Below are positions 5,522-7,263 of a stretch of DNA of 7,263 nt, piece by piece. The DNA is from Burkholderiales bacterium (GTDB lineage Bacteria > Pseudomonadota > Gammaproteobacteria > Burkholderiales > Burkholderiaceae_C). The notes beneath the pieces are model-generated. The model did not search any database. It worked only from the letters and a program-made list of their open reading frames with translations, and was not told the origin of the DNA. The translations under genes and the position numbers were made by a program. The DNA is taken from NCBI GenBank assembly GCA_011391855.1, contig JAABPT010000065.1, positions 1 to 7,263 of the forward strand, in the 5' to 3' direction. Within the stretch, counting starts at the first letter, position 1. The number at the start of each line of letters is the position of its first letter.

Positions 5522-5773
5522 GACGAGGTCCGTTCAACGAGGGGTGAGCCCGTGGGCGTGCTGGGCGTGGCGGCAGGTCTACCCGGCTTCTGCTGGAATC
5601 GCGGGTGGTCGCGGCCGGTACCGCCACGCAGGATTCTTCGACACCTGTGTCCGAGCCGGGGGCGGCGGTGGCCAGGGTGGAGCCGGCTTGGCCGCCGGCG
5701 GCATGCTGGGCCTGGGCGCAGCTCACCCGGCGCAGGGCGCCGATTCGCCGCCGGGGCCGGACGCGCGACAGCC
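5522..5773. repeat. Intergenic stretch with a nested inverted repeat, no gene
   Basis: Between hicA and the response regulator no frame on either strand gives a recognisable protein. The main structure is a nested inverted repeat: GCGTGGCGG (5565-5573) with CCGCCACGC (5621-5629) and, inside it, ACCCG (5581-5585) with CGGGT (5602-5606). A short GC hairpin, CGGCGC (5728-5733) with GCGCCG (5737-5742), lies about 30-45 bases downstream of the response-regulator stop. It lacks a T-tract, so it is a doubtful terminator. The nested repeat could be a REP-like dispersed element. Confidence 0.5.
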
Positions 5774-6547
5774 TTAGGCCCCAGGCGCTTCGCGCCCCGC
5801 CGCCCCCAGCCCATGCGCGGTGGCATAGACATGCAGTTCCAGCCGCCCGCGCACGCCCAGCTTGCTGTAGATGGTGGTGAGGTGGTTGCGCAGCGTGTGT
5901 TCGCTCATGCCCAGTTCCTGCGCCACGGCAAACTGCTTGGAGCCGGTGCTGTGCACCAGCGTGGCCACGATCTGGCGTTCACGCGCCGTGAGGCTGGCGA
6001 TGCGCTTGGCCTCGGGGTCGGCCGGGCGCGGCGCATCGGCGGGTTCGCTTTCGGTGAGCTGGCCCAGCACCTGGCCCAGCAGCGCGCGGTTCAGCCACAC
6101 CTCGCCTGCGTGCACCTTCTCGATGGCGCGCAGGATGGTCTCGGCCGGCTCGCTCTTGTGCACCACGCCGCGCGCGCCTTGCAGCACGGCGGCGCGGTGC
6201 AAGGCCATGTCACTGGCGCCAGTGAGCACCAGCACGCGGCCGGGGCAGCGCTGGCGCAGCACGGCCAGTGCGGTGGCGCCGTCTTCGCCGCCCAGGTCCA
6301 GGTCGAGCAGGATCACGTCGGCCAGCGCGGCGGCGTCGTGGTTCAGCAGCTCAGTGCGCGAGCGCGCGGTGCCCACCAGTTGCATACGTGGCGCCGAGGC
6401 CTCGATGAGCCGGCTCAGGCCCCACAGCGTGATGGCGTGGTCTTCGGCGATGAAGACGCGGATGCTGCCGCCCTGGCCAAACGTGGCACCCGCCACGCGC
6501 GCGGCGCTGCCGCTGGCGGGGAGGGGCGTGCTGGGGGCGGCGTTCAT
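5774..6547 (-). CDS. NarL/FixJ-family response regulator
   Basis: The 257-residue cytoplasmic transcription factor takes phosphate from the kinase encoded just upstream. A roughly 28-residue Ala/Gly-rich leader precedes the receiver domain (about 29-163), with acidic pair E35-D36 (FIAEDH), phospho-acceptor D82 (VILLDLDL), T109 (LVLTG) and K131 (VVHKSEP). A linker rich in Pro and Asp follows, then the LuxR-type HTH (186-247, LTARERQIVATL, then MSEHTLRNHLTTIYSKLGV). ATG 6547 is chosen because receiver homology begins shortly after it and the frame upstream overlaps the kinase gene without homology. The kinase stop is 11 bases upstream; a weak AGG lies about 7 bases before the ATG. The target genes cannot be told from the sequence. 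Confidence 0.93.
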   Translation of the reverse strand: MNAAPSTPLPASGSAARVAGATFGQGGSIRVFIAEDHAITLWGLSRLIEASAPRMQLVGTARSRTELLNHDAAALADVILLDLDLGGEDGATALAVLRQRCPGRVLVLTGASDMALHRAAVLQGARGVVHKSEPAETILRAIEKVHAGEVWLNRALLGQVLGQLTESEPADAPRPADPEAKRIASLTARERQIVATLVHSTGSKQFAVAQELGMSEHTLRNHLTTIYSKLGVRGRLELHVYATAHGLGAAGREAPGA

Positions 6548-6558
6548 GTCAAACCTGG

Positions 6559-7263
6559 TCACAGCGGAATCAGCATGACGATCTCGGTGTTCAAGCCGTC
6601 GGGCTGCGAAATGTGCAGGCTGCCGCCGAGTGCGGCCACGCGCTCGCTCAGCGAAGCGGGGCGGAAGGGCGCAACGGGGTGTCCGAGCACGCTGCCCGCG
6701 TCGTCGCGCACCGTCAGGCGCACGGTGGCGGACTCTTCCATGGCCAGGCGAATCCACACGTGGCGGGCCGCGCTGTGCTTGCGGACGTTGTTGAGCGACT
6801 CGTTGACCAGGTGGAACAGCGCGTCGGCCAGCGCGCGCGTGGTGGCCAGGGTGTCGGGGCAGTCGAGTTCGACCTCGATGCCGAAAAGCAGTGCGAAGCG
6901 CCGCACCTGGCGGCGCACGGCCGGCACCAGCGGGCTGTCGCCGGGGCTGGCGCCGCTGCGCAGGCCGGAGATGAGTTCGCGCAGCGCCGCCACTTCGCCG
7001 TTGACCAGGGCGGCCAGCGCGTCGACCTCGGCGCGCGCCGGGTTGTCGGCCGGGATGCGCAGGGCCACGCACTCGACGGCGAATTTCAGCCCCAGGTAGG
7101 GCTGGATGGCGCTGTCGTGCAGGTCGCGGCCGATGCGCGCGCGTTCATGGCTTTCGCTTTCCTGCTGCAACTGGTCCACCAGCGCGGCCTGCTCCACCAC
7201 GCGCAGCAGTTCGGGTGCGGCATTCGCCAGCGCGGTGGCGTCCTGCTGGTGGCTGCGGCCGTC
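6559..7263 (-). CDS. Sensor histidine kinase, HisKA_3 type, C-terminal part
   Basis: The gene runs off the window, so its start and sensor region are unseen; the frame is open through base 7263. The visible 234 residues begin with a probable coiled-coil linker (LLRVVEQAALVDQLQQESESH), then the HisKA_3 dimerisation domain with the phospho-accepting histidine in ERARIGRDLHDSAIQ (codon at 7117-7119), then a HATPase domain with an N box (HLVNESLNNVRKHS). The ATP lid is unusual: where DDGxG and GLxxMRER are expected, it reads VRDDAGSVLG and FRPASLSERVAALGG, so glycines of the G1 and G2 boxes are missing. The end, DGLNTEIVMLIPL, is family-like. It forms an operon with the response regulator (11-base gap) and should phosphorylate it, as in NarX/NarL or DegS/DegU pairs. 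Confidence 0.9.
   Translation of the reverse strand, partial: DGRSHQQDATALANAAPELLRVVEQAALVDQLQQESESHERARIGRDLHDSAIQPYLGLKFAVECVALRIPADNPARAEVDALAALVNGEVAALRELISGLRSGASPGDSPLVPAVRRQVRRFALLFGIEVELDCPDTLATTRALADALFHLVNESLNNVRKHSAARHVWIRLAMEESATVRLTVRDDAGSVLGHPVAPFRPASLSERVAALGGSLHISQPDGLNTEIVMLIPL

Noticed and set aside
5496..5726. 76-codon minus-strand frame between the response regulator and hicA
   Set aside because: There is no ribosome site, no recognisable domain, and it runs into the hicA promoter region; composition alone does not support a gene.
6548..7072. N-terminal extension of the response regulator frame
   Set aside because: It overlaps the kinase gene in another frame, is Arg/Pro/Ala-rich without homology, and the receiver domain starts just after ATG 6547.
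4808..7099. 763-codon open frame on the plus strand across hicAB and the two-component genes
   Set aside because: It runs antisense to four well-recognised or supported genes and is low-complexity in composition, so it is an antisense shadow.
507..7263. CRISPR arrays, rRNA, integrase or resolvase genes
   Set aside because: No regularly spaced direct repeats, rRNA-like sequence or tyrosine/serine recombinase motifs were seen in any frame.

Overview
The window looks like an accessory region of a GC-rich betaproteobacterial genome, most likely Burkholderiales or Comamonadaceae. This is inferred from strong GC third-position bias, a NarL/HisKA_3 two-component pair, E. coli-type HicAB and the style of the transposition proteins. 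No sequence search was possible, so the taxonomic call is soft.

Layout. (1) Positions 12-506 (+) encode a small protein built from three copies of a roughly 50-residue module; the third copy is cut short. (2) From about 507 to about 3983 (+) lies a Mu/Tn7/Tn5053-type transposition module of four co-directional genes: a zinc-ribbon/HTH-like protein (194 aa), a DD35E transposase with a Mu-type C-terminal domain (509 aa), an ExeA/TniB-like AAA+ ATPase (280 aa) and a 77-aa acidic-tailed protein. The last three overlap by ATGA and GTGA. A perfect 34-bp palindrome sits inside the first gene, and two hairpins precede it. (3) From about 3984 to 4593 (-) lies the 5' part of an ISL3-family insertion sequence: transposase zinc ribbon and HTH are present, the catalytic domain is gone. 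It is cut at one end by the module and at the other sits inside a phd/yefM antitoxin gene. (4) Positions 4778-4879 (-) hold a remnant of the C-terminus of a Crp/Fnr-type regulator. (5) Positions 4880-5485 (-) are an intact-looking hicAB toxin-antitoxin operon whose candidate promoter has an inverted repeat exactly filling its 17-bp spacer. (6) Positions 5522-5773 have no convincing gene but carry a nested inverted repeat. (7) From 5774 to the window end (-) lie a NarL/FixJ response regulator and the C-terminal part of its HisKA_3-type histidine kinase, which runs off the window.

Reading. The right side looks like native signalling genes (kinase to regulator) next to a graveyard of insertions: hicAB against a truncated crp/fnr, a phd antitoxin truncated by an ISL3 element, and that element truncated in turn by the four-gene module or an associated deletion. 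The gene left of the module is not the other half of the ISL3 element or of phd, so the module's present borders do not reflect one simple insertion. The least described parts are the two accessory proteins of the module and the 34-bp palindrome.
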